From Tannerella sp. (GTDB lineage Bacteria > Bacteroidota > Bacteroidia > Bacteroidales > Tannerellaceae): 10,153 nucleotides of DNA. The notes below the pieces were generated by a model. The model was not told where the DNA came from. It worked only from the letters and a program-made list of their open reading frames with translations, and did not search any database. The position numbers and the translations under genes were made by a program. Shown here piece by piece: positions 1-7,211 of the stretch (position 1 is its first letter; each line of letters opens with the position of its first letter). Where the stretch lies: contig JAISJX010000285.1 of the NCBI GenBank assembly GCA_031261145.1, forward strand, positions 1 through 10,153. The letters run 5' to 3'.

Positions 1-912
1 TTTAAAATCATGCAAGTGACAGATACCCATATTATTGCAGATTCGGAACATTCCGCAGTAAGTGTTGATATGCTGAACACAGTGTTGGAGGCCGAAAAGC
101 CCGATTTTGTGATGCTCACAGGTGACATCGTTACCGGAAAACCTTATAAACAGGGGTTTGACATGATAATGGAACCAATAGTGAGCCGAAAAATACCCTG
201 GGCTTTGATATTCGGCAACCACGACCATGAGCAGGATATGACATACGAACAGTTGGCGACGTTTATTGAAGCGTATCCGTACAATACCGGAAAAATGCAA
301 GCCGTACCGGGAGTATCGGGTTATGGTAATTATACGCTCGAAGTCAAAGGACGCGACAGACAAAAAACAGAGGCGGTGCTGTATTGCATGGATTCACATT
401 CGTATTCGTCCATCGGACGTTATGACTGGCTTGCGTTCAATCAAGTAGAATGGTATCGTCGGCAGAGTGACCGATATACCGCTGCCAACAATGGAACACC
501 TCTGCCTGCATTGGCATTTTTCCATATTCCGTTGCCCGAATATAAGGAAGTAATTCTGGACAAAAAGACCGGCATGAAGCGAATGGGCGAAAATCCGCCG
601 GATGTCAATTCGGGTATGTTCCTTGCGATGCTCGAAAAAGGGGATGTGATGGGTACATTTGTCGGGCACGACCACGCCAACGATTATATATTCAATCATT
701 TCGGCATAGCCCTGGCTTACGGACGCTTTTCAGGCAACCAAAATACAAGTTACAGTACAATAGTTTACGGTATCCGTCAACGTTATTCAATGGATTTTCC
801 AAACGGCGTTCGTATCATCGAACTCTCCGAAGGACAACGCGGATTTGATACATGGATACGCCTGAATGATAATACCGTAATCAACAAAGTCCGGTTTCCG
901 GATGATTTTTAG
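1..912 (+). CDS. Calcineurin-like metallophosphoesterase, 5'-partial
   Basis: Predicted metal-dependent phosphoesterase (Metallophos superfamily, PF00149). The frame is open from base 1 and reads Phe-Lys-Ile-Met-Gln-Val-Thr-Asp, the usual first beta strand of the family, so the ATG at base 10 is internal and the true start with any signal peptide lies before the window. Counting that Met as 1, the metal-ligand motifs appear in order: D5-x-H7, G38-D39, G69-N70-H71-D72, H172 in FFHIP, and G219-H220-D221-H222. All expected ligands are present, so it should be active. The overall pattern resembles the group annotated in plants as purple acid phosphatase 29-like, common in Bacteroidetes; the substrate is unknown. 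It ends at TAG 910-912 without a strong terminator, and the next sure gene on the same strand starts 289 nt later. A link to glycan degradation is inferred only from the neighbouring hydrolases. Confidence 0.9.
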   Translation, partial: FKIMQVTDTHIIADSEHSAVSVDMLNTVLEAEKPDFVMLTGDIVTGKPYKQGFDMIMEPIVSRKIPWALIFGNHDHEQDMTYEQLATFIEAYPYNTGKMQAVPGVSGYGNYTLEVKGRDRQKTEAVLYCMDSHSYSSIGRYDWLAFNQVEWYRRQSDRYTAANNGTPLPALAFFHIPLPEYKEVILDKKTGMKRMGENPPDVNSGMFLAMLEKGDVMGTFVGHDHANDYIFNHFGIALAYGRFSGNQNTSYSTIVYGIRQRYSMDFPNGVRIIELSEGQRGFDTWIRLNDNTVINKVRFPDDF

Positions 913-1201
913 CGCGTGAAAAAAATCAGAACACTCTAATCTACGTATGGGAGCGGTAAAAAAAAGAGCTACAAAGCAGGAAGATACGCTTTGGAAGAAA
1001 TCCGGGCGCCCTGCACTGAGGGAAAACGAGTATATAATTAGTGTTTTTATCGGACTAAAATTTTTTCCTCAAAATGTTTTTTGGTAATCAAATTATTAGT
1101 AGCTTTACAGCGGTTTTTCAAACGGCATTGATGGGACTTTGTGTCTTTTGAATAAATCAAACATAAAATAAAAGTTCAAAAGTCCTTTAAACTGTAATGA
1201 C
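913..1201. other. Intergenic region with a 46-codon open frame and an inverted repeat
   Basis: This 289-nt gap separates the metallophosphoesterase from the GH43 gene. It contains (i) a 46-codon open frame at 947-1087, ATG to TAA, with a basic N-terminal part and the segment KKSGRPALRENE, which resembles the start of Bacteroidales mobilization (MobC-like) or ribbon-helix-helix proteins but stops too early to be a full protein; (ii) the 8-bp palindrome GGGCGCCC at 1004-1011; (iii) an inverted repeat with arms 1143-1152 and 1175-1184 just upstream of GH43. A TAnnTTTG-like box (TAGCTTTA, 1100-1107) lies 16 nt after a TTG at 1081-1083, too short a spacing for the consensus, so the GH43 promoter remains unassigned. 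AT content is clearly higher than in the flanking genes. Confidence 0.5.
1143..1184. repeat. Imperfect inverted repeat upstream of GH43
   Basis: Arms GTCTTTTGAA (1143-1152) and TTCAAAAGTC (1175-1184) are complementary at 9 of 10 positions around a 22-nt AT-rich spacer. The right arm ends 17 nt before the GTG start of GH43. It could be an operator or a 5'-leader hairpin for the hydrolase operon, or chance in an AT-rich stretch. Function is inferred only from position. Confidence 0.35.
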
Positions 1202-2197
1202 GTGAATGCACAACTGATAGCGCATCGTTCATTTCTAATCGCCTTTTTGATTGTACTGTGTACTTCTTACGGGCAGTGTCGGGAGCAACAGGATGCCTTC
1301 TACCATAATCCGGTTGTAAGCCTCAATTTGCCCGACCCTACCCTTATCAAAGCGGCCGACGGCTATTTCTATTTGTATGCTACGGGAAACCTTACCCCCA
1401 TCCTCCGGTCTAAAGACTTGATAAATTGGGAACAGACAGGTTCCGCTTTTACGAAAGAGACCCGTCCTTCGTGGGAACCCAAAGGCGGTATCTGGGCGCC
1501 CGACATTAATTATATCGACGGCCAATATGTCTTGTATTATGCGATGTCGGTATGGGGCGGCGAATGGACATGCGGCATCGGAAGGGCGGTTGCCGACAAA
1601 CCCGAAGGCCCTTTCACCGACCTTGGCATGTTGTTCAGAAGCAACACTATGGATGTTCAAAATTCCATTGATGCTTTTTATATCGAAGACGGAGGCAAGA
1701 ACTGTCTGTTCTGGGGAAGTTTCAGTGGAATATATGGCATTGAACTGACCGGCGACGGATTAAACCTCAAAGAGGGCAGCGTAAAAAAACAGGTGGCCGG
1801 AACGGCATACGAAGGCGCTTACATCCATAAACGCAGTAAATACTATTACCTGTTCGCTTCTACCGGAACGTGTTGCGAAGGGCTGAACAGCACCTACAAA
1901 ACAGTAGTAGGGCGTTCTGAAAATTTATGGGGGCCTTACATGGATAAATCCGGCAGACCCATGATGGAGAATCATCATGAGATAGTGATCAAAGGCAATG
2001 ATTCGTTTGTCGGCGTAGGGCACAACTCGGAAATCGTACAGGATAAAGCCGGTAATGACTGGATTTTTTATCACGGTTTTGACGTGAACCATCCTGAAGG
2101 ACGGCGGTTGTTCTTAGACAAAATCAGTTGGGTAAACGACTGGCCAACAGTGGCCGGAGATTCTCCCTCCACAACAGCGGATATTCCCGTATTCTAA
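1202..2197 (+). CDS. Exported GH43 glycoside hydrolase, arabinanase-like
   Basis: Predicted five-bladed beta-propeller glycosidase of family GH43, closest in motif pattern to endo-1,5-alpha-L-arabinanases. The 331-aa length suits a single catalytic domain. Residues ~8-24 form a hydrophobic signal segment; C26 lacks a good lipobox, so signal peptidase I cleavage is more likely. The expected catalytic triad is visible: D45 in LPDPTL (general base), D157 in NSIDAF (pKa modulator) and E204 in YEGAY (general acid). H274 in GVGHN matches the metal-site histidine of arabinanases, and the C224-C225 pair followed by G-x-N-S-T-Y-K and V-G-R-S is typical of that group. The start must be GTG at 1202: an in-frame stop lies at 1169-1171 and no other usual start codon lies between it and the GTG. 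The GH106 gene follows after 40 nt, so the two are probably co-transcribed. Exo-acting arabinofuranosidase or xylosidase activity cannot be excluded. Confidence 0.9.
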   Translation: MNAQLIAHRSFLIAFLIVLCTSYGQCREQQDAFYHNPVVSLNLPDPTLIKAADGYFYLYATGNLTPILRSKDLINWEQTGSAFTKETRPSWEPKGGIWAPDINYIDGQYVLYYAMSVWGGEWTCGIGRAVADKPEGPFTDLGMLFRSNTMDVQNSIDAFYIEDGGKNCLFWGSFSGIYGIELTGDGLNLKEGSVKKQVAGTAYEGAYIHKRSKYYYLFASTGTCCEGLNSTYKTVVGRSENLWGPYMDKSGRPMMENHHEIVIKGNDSFVGVGHNSEIVQDKAGNDWIFYHGFDVNHPEGRRLFLDKISWVNDWPTVAGDSPSTTADIPVF

Positions 2198-2237
2198 ACA
2201 TAAAAGTGTAATTTAAACTCAAATAAATTTGAAACGT

Positions 2238-5200
2238 ATGAATCAGAAAAAGAAAACTGTCTGCCGGACAATCACTGTTGCCTGCCTTTGCGCGGGAATG
2301 TTGCCGTTGGTAGCACAACCGCCGGTCACGCCACCGGCTCACGAACTCAACGCTCCTTTTGGGAACGCTGACAGAGAGGCGTTCAAGTCGCCCCCGCAAG
2401 TTTATCACCCGGAGACGTGGTTCCACTACATCGGCGGAAACGTCGCTGCCAAAGGAATCACGGCAGACCTGGAAGCCATCGCAGGCGCGGGCATTTCCGG
2501 TATTCAACTGTTTCACGGGCAGTTCGGCGGGCCATGGCCCGGTATGGATACGCAGATTACCTGCCTCAGCCCCTCGTGGGACGATGCCGTGCGACACACT
2601 GCCGAAGAGTGCCGCCGGTTGGGATTGCGTTTAACGATGCAGAATTGTCCGGGCTGGGCGATGTCCGGCGGGCCGTGGATCGAACCGTCCAATGCGATGC
2701 GCCATCTGGCGTGGAGCCGTACCGATGTGGAAATAAAAAGCGCTGACGATACGCAGGATATTACTTTGCCGATTCCGCAACCCAGCGATGAACCGTGGCG
2801 CGACTACAAAGACATTGCCGTCCTTGCATTTCCCACGCCGCTCGACGACACCAACGAACCGCTTCGCCCGCAATCCATCAAAAGCAGCAGCGAGTTACCG
2901 TGGGAAGACTGCTTGTCGGGAATGGCCAAAGAGCCGCTTCGACTTTCCCCGTCGCCCGAAGACAAACCGCATTGGATAGAAGTAACGTTCCCGGATGCCG
3001 TCGCGCTCCGTACGGTTGAATTTCCCAGCATCAACGGATTCAGTCACGCATGGTGTTACGAACCCGGCGTGACGGTGACCGTGCAGGCGATTCTGCCGGA
3101 CGGACGGATACAGGACGTCTTGCATACGGACATGCCGCAGAGCAGTTGGCAGGACGACCGCCCGATTTCGCTGGCCTGTTCCGAGGCGGACGATACGAAA
3201 ACCTATCGTATTTCCATCGCGAACAAGCACGACATGTCACTCCGTTCGCTCCGCCTGTTCTCCGCCGCCCGCAAAAACAACTGGGAATCGGAAGCAGGAT
3301 GGACATTACGCGACTTCGTACGTGCGGGCGAACATCCCAAGCAATCGCCCGCCGCCTTTGTCAATCCCGCTGAAATTCGCGACCTCTCGGCGATAATGGA
3401 CGGCGATGGACATCTGAAAGGGAAAGGACTGACCGGCAAATGGACGATCCTTCGCATCGGACATGTGAATACGGGACAACGTAACGGGCCCGCGCCCCCC
3501 GAAGGGACAGGCTGGGAGTGCGACAAACTCTCCGAAGCAGGCCCCGATGCTCATTTTGCAGGCTATATCGGACGCCTCTCCGGACAGGATGGTCTGCTTG
3601 CCAACGGACTGCTGAACGGGATGTTGATGGACAGTTGGGAATGTAAGACCCAGACATGGACAACCAATATGGAAGCGGAGTTTGAAAACACAACCGGTTA
3701 TCCGCTCCGTCAATGGCTTCCCGCCGTTTTCGGGTACGTAGTGGGCGACCCCGAAACAACCACTCGTTTCCTGCTGGACTGGCGCGGAACCATCGGCTAT
3801 CTTTTCGCCGACAAGTTTTACGGACGTATGGCGCAACTGGCCAAAGACAACGGACTGGCCGTATCCTACGAAACATCTGCCGGAGATATTTTCCCCGCCG
3901 ATATTCTTGAATATTACAAATACGCCGATGTGCCGATGTGCGAATTTTGGCAACCGTTCACTAACACCGACGGATATGTCGGGTCGCTGAACTTCAAACC
4001 GATTAAACCGGCGGCCTCCGCCGCCCGCCTCTACGGCAAACCGCGCGTCGCCGCCGAAGCGTTCACGTCCTTTGCACTGACGTGGGACGAACACCTGGAG
4101 ATGCTCAAGGAAGTAACCAATATCAACAGCGTGGAAGGCGTAACGCATTTAGTGTTCCACACCTACACGCACAATCCCCGCACGGACTTCCTGCCGCCCG
4201 GCACATCGTTCGGTTCGGGGATAGGAACGCCTTTCCTGCGCGGACAAACATGGTGGAAGTACATGCCGGAATTTACCGCCTACCTTGCGCGTTGCAGTTA
4301 TTTGCTCGAACGGGGCAAACCGGTTTCCGACGTGCTTTGGTATCTCGGAGACGAAATCAGCCATAAGCCCGACCAGAACATTGCGTTCCCCGACGGGTTC
4401 AAATACGATTATTGCAATCTCGACGTCCTGTTGAACCGCCTTTCGGTGAGCGACGGGATGCTTGTCACACCCGAAGGTATCAGCTACCGTCTGATGTGGT
4501 TGCCTGATAACCAACGCATGTTGCCGCAGACATTGGAAAAGATACGCCAATTGGTTCGTGATGGCGCCACCATCGCCGGCGATGCGCCATACGGACTTGC
4601 GACGCTTTCCAACAGCAAAACGGCGCAGCAGCGTTTCGATGCCGCCGTGCGCGACATCTGGGGCGACGCCCGGCAGGCAGGCGCCCGCAAAGTGGGCAAA
4701 GGAACGGTTATTTCCGGCAGGTCGATTGATGACGTACTGAATAAATCGGTTCCCGACGTAACGGTTCGGAACGGCAACGCCTTGTGGACACACCGCCAGG
4801 CGGACGGCGCCGACTGGTACTATGTCTGTGCTCCCAGAGGCAGCGGCTTCAACGGGACAATCGACTTCCGCAACAACAGTGATTATGCAGAAATATGGGA
4901 TCCCTTAACAGGCGGCAGTACGCCGGTAGCAACCATCAAGCACGACGGACGCGCGTCGATCACGATAGATTTGCCGCAAGCGGGTTCATGCTTTGTGGTT
5001 TTCAGGAATACGCTCAGTCAGGATGAGAAAACGAAACATGCAGGAATACTTGCCGCTAACCCAGGCAGCGGGAAATCCCGGTCTGTACCGCTCACCGCTC
5101 CCTGGACGCTTGCGTTTCCATCCGGGTGGGACGCTCCATCGTCTCTCCAAATCAAGGAACTGAAAGCATGGAAAGACCTCAACGTTTCGTCCGAAGCAAA

Positions 5201-5561
5201 AGCGTTTTCGGGCACAGTGACTTATACGACGACATTTGATGCGGGCGAAGTGAAGCCGGGCGCAGATTTCTCGCTCGACCTTGGGCGCGTAGAGATGATT
5301 GCTGCCGTGTCGCTCAACGGGAAACCGCTCCGGACGTTATGGACGTCTCCCTACCGCGTTGACCTCACCGGTGCTATAAAGTCCGGCGTCAACACGCTGA
5401 CGATTGATGTCACCGGCACGTGGTTCAACCGGTTAGTGTATGATGCCGCTCAGCCCGAAACCAACCGCAAGACATGGACAATCAACGGGCCTGACAAAAA
5501 TGCGGCATTAAGGGAGAGTGGCCTGATTGGGCCGGTTGTGCTTAATTCAAAGATTCAATAA
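2238..5561 (+). CDS. Exported GH106 alpha-L-rhamnosidase
   Basis: Predicted alpha-L-rhamnosidase of family GH106 (PF17132), an exported PUL enzyme removing terminal rhamnose from pectic or arabinogalactan-type glycans. I place the start at ATG 2238 (MNQKKK, followed by a signal peptide to about residue 26) rather than the in-frame TTG at 2229; this gives 1107 aa, normal for the family. The TIM barrel begins near residue 60 (WFHYIGGN, then GITADLEAI), with the signature NCPGWAMSGGPW at 136-147. A beta-sandwich-like insertion spans about 230-345, and the barrel resumes near 403 with LRIGHVNTG, PAPPEGTGWECDK and MLMDSWE. E468 in DSWE and E607 in AEAFT are the likely catalytic pair by family comparison. 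A Rossmann/amidotransferase-like segment covers ~697-800 and a C-terminal jelly-roll ~950-1107. G+C is visibly higher than in the protease and kinase genes. The stop codon lies within an ATTCAA repeat tract. Confidence 0.93.
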   Translation: MNQKKKTVCRTITVACLCAGMLPLVAQPPVTPPAHELNAPFGNADREAFKSPPQVYHPETWFHYIGGNVAAKGITADLEAIAGAGISGIQLFHGQFGGPWPGMDTQITCLSPSWDDAVRHTAEECRRLGLRLTMQNCPGWAMSGGPWIEPSNAMRHLAWSRTDVEIKSADDTQDITLPIPQPSDEPWRDYKDIAVLAFPTPLDDTNEPLRPQSIKSSSELPWEDCLSGMAKEPLRLSPSPEDKPHWIEVTFPDAVALRTVEFPSINGFSHAWCYEPGVTVTVQAILPDGRIQDVLHTDMPQSSWQDDRPISLACSEADDTKTYRISIANKHDMSLRSLRLFSAARKNNWESEAGWTLRDFVRAGEHPKQSPAAFVNPAEIRDLSAIMDGDGHLKGKGLTGKWTILRIGHVNTGQRNGPAPPEGTGWECDKLSEAGPDAHFAGYIGRLSGQDGLLANGLLNGMLMDSWECKTQTWTTNMEAEFENTTGYPLRQWLPAVFGYVVGDPETTTRFLLDWRGTIGYLFADKFYGRMAQLAKDNGLAVSYETSAGDIFPADILEYYKYADVPMCEFWQPFTNTDGYVGSLNFKPIKPAASAARLYGKPRVAAEAFTSFALTWDEHLEMLKEVTNINSVEGVTHLVFHTYTHNPRTDFLPPGTSFGSGIGTPFLRGQTWWKYMPEFTAYLARCSYLLERGKPVSDVLWYLGDEISHKPDQNIAFPDGFKYDYCNLDVLLNRLSVSDGMLVTPEGISYRLMWLPDNQRMLPQTLEKIRQLVRDGATIAGDAPYGLATLSNSKTAQQRFDAAVRDIWGDARQAGARKVGKGTVISGRSIDDVLNKSVPDVTVRNGNALWTHRQADGADWYYVCAPRGSGFNGTIDFRNNSDYAEIWDPLTGGSTPVATIKHDGRASITIDLPQAGSCFVVFRNTLSQDEKTKHAGILAANPGSGKSRSVPLTAPWTLAFPSGWDAPSSLQIKELKAWKDLNVSSEAKAFSGTVTYTTTFDAGEVKPGADFSLDLGRVEMIAAVSLNGKPLRTLWTSPYRVDLTGAIKSGVNTLTIDVTGTWFNRLVYDAAQPETNRKTWTINGPDKNAALRESGLIGPVVLNSKIQ

Positions 5562-5566
5562 TTCAA
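5545..5566. repeat. Three ATTCAA units at 8-bp spacing
   Basis: ATTCAA occurs at 5545-5550, 5553-5558 and 5561-5566, an exact 8-nt period. The tract encodes the last residues of the GH106 protein and includes its TAA stop (5559-5561). On the other side of the palindromic element, ATTCTCA is tandemly repeated at 5801-5814 over the GH29 stop codon. The pair of short AT-rich tracts marks the two edges of the intergenic element; whether this is insertion-related or simple low complexity is not decidable here. Confidence 0.5.
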
Positions 5567-5595
5567 GAATTGTGGGGCTGTCACATAAGTATTTT

Positions 5596-5722
5596 AGCAC
5601 GCAGATTACGCAGATATAAAAAATAAACGCAGATTATCATAATACCGATAATCTGCGTTTTTGTTTATATCGCGTTTCTATATATCTGCGAAAATCCGCC
5701 TAATCTGCGTTATCTGCGTGCT
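5596..5722. repeat. Nested palindromic intergenic element (CGCAGAT/ATCTGCG)
   Basis: The gap between the convergent GH106 and GH29 genes holds a 127-nt element made of three CGCAGAT units (5600-5606, 5609-5615, 5628-5634) and four ATCTGCG units (5651-5657, 5684-5690, 5703-5709, 5712-5718). The outer arms 5596-5615 and 5703-5722 are complementary at 19 of 20 positions. Inside lies a perfect 14-bp stem (5625-5638 with 5647-5660). A further perfect 10-bp pair, AAATCCGCCT (5692-5701) with AGGCGGATTT (5748-5757), would compete with the outer stem. No reading frame crosses it convincingly. The architecture suggests a dispersed intergenic repeat rather than a unique terminator; a genome-wide copy number would settle this. 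Confidence 0.85.
5618..5662. terminator. Bidirectional intrinsic terminator between GH106 and GH29
   Basis: A perfect 14-bp stem (5625-5638 with 5647-5660) closes an 8-nt loop. Five T residues at 5658-5662 end the plus-strand stem, and six A residues at 5618-5623 give a U run in minus-strand transcripts. It lies about 64 nt after the GH106 stop and about 140 nt after the GH29 stop, the right place to end both converging transcripts. Termination activity is inferred from structure. Confidence 0.65.
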
Positions 5723-5800
5723 TATGAGACTCCTTATTAATAACGTCAGGCGGATTTATAATCCGTTGTATCTTTATCCCGAATGCAGGTAATTAACAAA

Positions 5801-5814
5801 ATTCTCAATTCTCA
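5801..5814. repeat. Tandem ATTCTCA x2 at the GH29 stop codon
   Basis: ATTCTCA is repeated head to tail at 5801-5807 and 5808-5814. The TGA stop of the fucosidase gene (5807-5805 on the minus strand) is part of the repeat, so the copy number sets the exact C-terminus of the protein. Confidence 0.5.
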
Positions 5815-7199
5815 ATTTTATAAACCCACGCATACGGGCAAGGAATATCTCCCGGCGAAGCAATCGCCGGTGGCGTTATTTGCAGTTTATTTCCCGACAG
5901 CGAATATTTTATTTTTCCTTTATATCCCAACATGCTGACGGAGCGTACACTCTGAATCCCTTCGACCACAATTGGTTTTTGATTCCATTTCGTAAGAATG
6001 ACATAGAGATACTTTCCTTTCTTCGTGAAATAAACCGTTGTTTCGGGCGTGACGGTTGGCGCTTTTTCCCATTTGCGGGAGCCATAGATAGCTTCTCCGT
6101 TCACTTTCAGCCACGCGCCCATATCGGAAAGGCGTTGTTGCATAATCACGGGAATGCGACCGTCAGCCGTCGGGCCGATGTTCAGCAGCAGATTCCCGCC
6201 ACGCGCCACCTTATTGATTAAGATATGCACTAATTCCTCTGAGGTAGAGTAGTCTTCCAGTATTTCATTCCGGTTATACCCGAACGACCCGGCGATACCC
6301 CGGCATTCTTCCCACGGACGTTCAAACTGCACGTTCTCCGCGCTCCCGGCATGTACCAAATCATATTCGGTGGTATAGTAACCGCCATGCTTGCCCCGCG
6401 TTTCCTTGCCCCAACGGTCATTCACGGCCACGGTCTCTTTCACCGGCGACTCGTTATAAAGCCATTGCAGGAACTGCGTACTTTTCAAATCCGCCGAAGG
6501 ATAATCCCATTCGCCATCCGTCCAGACGATGTCGGGCTGATAACGGGTTACCAATTCTTTCATCTGCGGAATCATGTGGTCATCCACATACTTTTCGAGC
6601 GTCTCTGTTTTATACAATGGGTTAAACCATTCCAGCAGCGAATAGTAGTAGCCCATCCGGATACCTTTATTGCGGACGGCCGTTGTTAAATCGCCCAGCA
6701 AATCCCGGTGCGGCCCCACATCCACCGCATTCCAGTTCCACGCGAACTGCGACGGCCACAAGGCAAAGCCCTCATGATGTTTGGAGGTAAGCACCACGTA
6801 TTGCGCCCCGGCATCTTTGAACCGTCCGGCCCATTCTTCCGGCTGAAACATTTCCGCCTTGAACTCCCGGACAAAATCTTCATATTGGAAGTTCGGCCCA
6901 TAAACCCGGTTGTGGAAATCAATGAAAAACGGCTGCGTCGAACTGGGTGTGAGCAACCGGCGCCAGTAATGTTCCGCATAACGGTCGTAAACGCCCACCT
7001 TGTCCCGCGCCGTCGGACTATACGCCGGAACGGAATAGATTCCCCAATGGATGAAAATTCCAAATTTAGCATCCTCGAACCAAGCCGGAACAGGCCGGCT
7101 ATCAATAGATTCCCACGTCGCATCGTAATTCTTTTGCGCCATTCCCGGCACGCCGGCCAGCAGGAATCCCAACATACATAAATAACTAATCTTTTTCAT
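5805..7199 (-). CDS. Exported GH29 alpha-L-fucosidase
   Basis: Predicted retaining alpha-L-fucosidase of family GH29; 464 aa fits a catalytic barrel plus C-terminal beta-sandwich. Residues 1-21 form a signal peptide ending in GMAQ. Fucose-binding motifs are present: H51-W52 in FIHWGIYSVPAY and H141-H142 in SKHHEGFALW. D228 in IVWTDGEWD is the expected nucleophile; E297 or E298 in PWEECRGIAGSFGYNR is a candidate acid/base, which varies among GH29 subgroups. GGNLLLNIGPTADGRIP (334-350) ends the barrel, and the last ~90 residues are beta-rich. The pattern fits GH29-A, which has broad linkage specificity. The ATG lies 12 nt after the stop of the upstream protease gene, so expression probably comes by read-through. 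A three-codon open frame (ATG at 7207, stop TGA at 7198-7196) overlaps the start codon and could favour translational coupling. It converges with the GH106 gene and is probably part of the same glycan-degrading repertoire. Confidence 0.94.
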   Translation of the reverse strand: MKKISYLCMLGFLLAGVPGMAQKNYDATWESIDSRPVPAWFEDAKFGIFIHWGIYSVPAYSPTARDKVGVYDRYAEHYWRRLLTPSSTQPFFIDFHNRVYGPNFQYEDFVREFKAEMFQPEEWAGRFKDAGAQYVVLTSKHHEGFALWPSQFAWNWNAVDVGPHRDLLGDLTTAVRNKGIRMGYYYSLLEWFNPLYKTETLEKYVDDHMIPQMKELVTRYQPDIVWTDGEWDYPSADLKSTQFLQWLYNESPVKETVAVNDRWGKETRGKHGGYYTTEYDLVHAGSAENVQFERPWEECRGIAGSFGYNRNEILEDYSTSEELVHILINKVARGGNLLLNIGPTADGRIPVIMQQRLSDMGAWLKVNGEAIYGSRKWEKAPTVTPETTVYFTKKGKYLYVILTKWNQKPIVVEGIQSVRSVSMLGYKGKIKYSLSGNKLQITPPAIASPGDIPCPYAWVYKIEN

Positions 7200-7211
7200 A
7201 GTTTCATGATT

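Noticed and set aside
904..927. GATTTTT...AAAAATC around the phosphoesterase stop as a terminator
   Set aside because: The stem is almost all A-T and lacks a following T run, so it would not be a stable intrinsic terminator.
1081..1107. TTG (1081-1083) and TAGCTTTA (1100-1107) as the GH43 promoter
   Set aside because: The spacing is 16 nt instead of 19-21 and the last base of the -7 box is wrong. It remains possible but is too weak to list as a feature.
1202..1282. GH43 as a lipoprotein anchored at C26
   Set aside because: The residues before it (S-Y-G-Q) do not fit the lipobox consensus; a normal signal peptide is a better reading.
3306..4148. A 280-codon open frame on the minus strand inside GH106, plus several other open frames of 60-214 codons antisense to it
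   Set aside because: They lie wholly opposite a strong, full-length GH106 gene with family motifs throughout. Their translations show no recognisable domain, and high G+C favours spurious open antisense frames.
5596..5722. Heptamer repeats considered as a CRISPR array
   Set aside because: The units are 7 nt long, occur in both orientations, have irregular spacing and form stems; there are no ~30-nt direct repeats, no uniform spacers and no cas genes.
5769..5776. TATCTTTA on the plus strand as a promoter -7 box
   Set aside because: It lacks the final G and a TTG box 19-21 nt upstream, and it would only transcribe antisense into the fucosidase gene.
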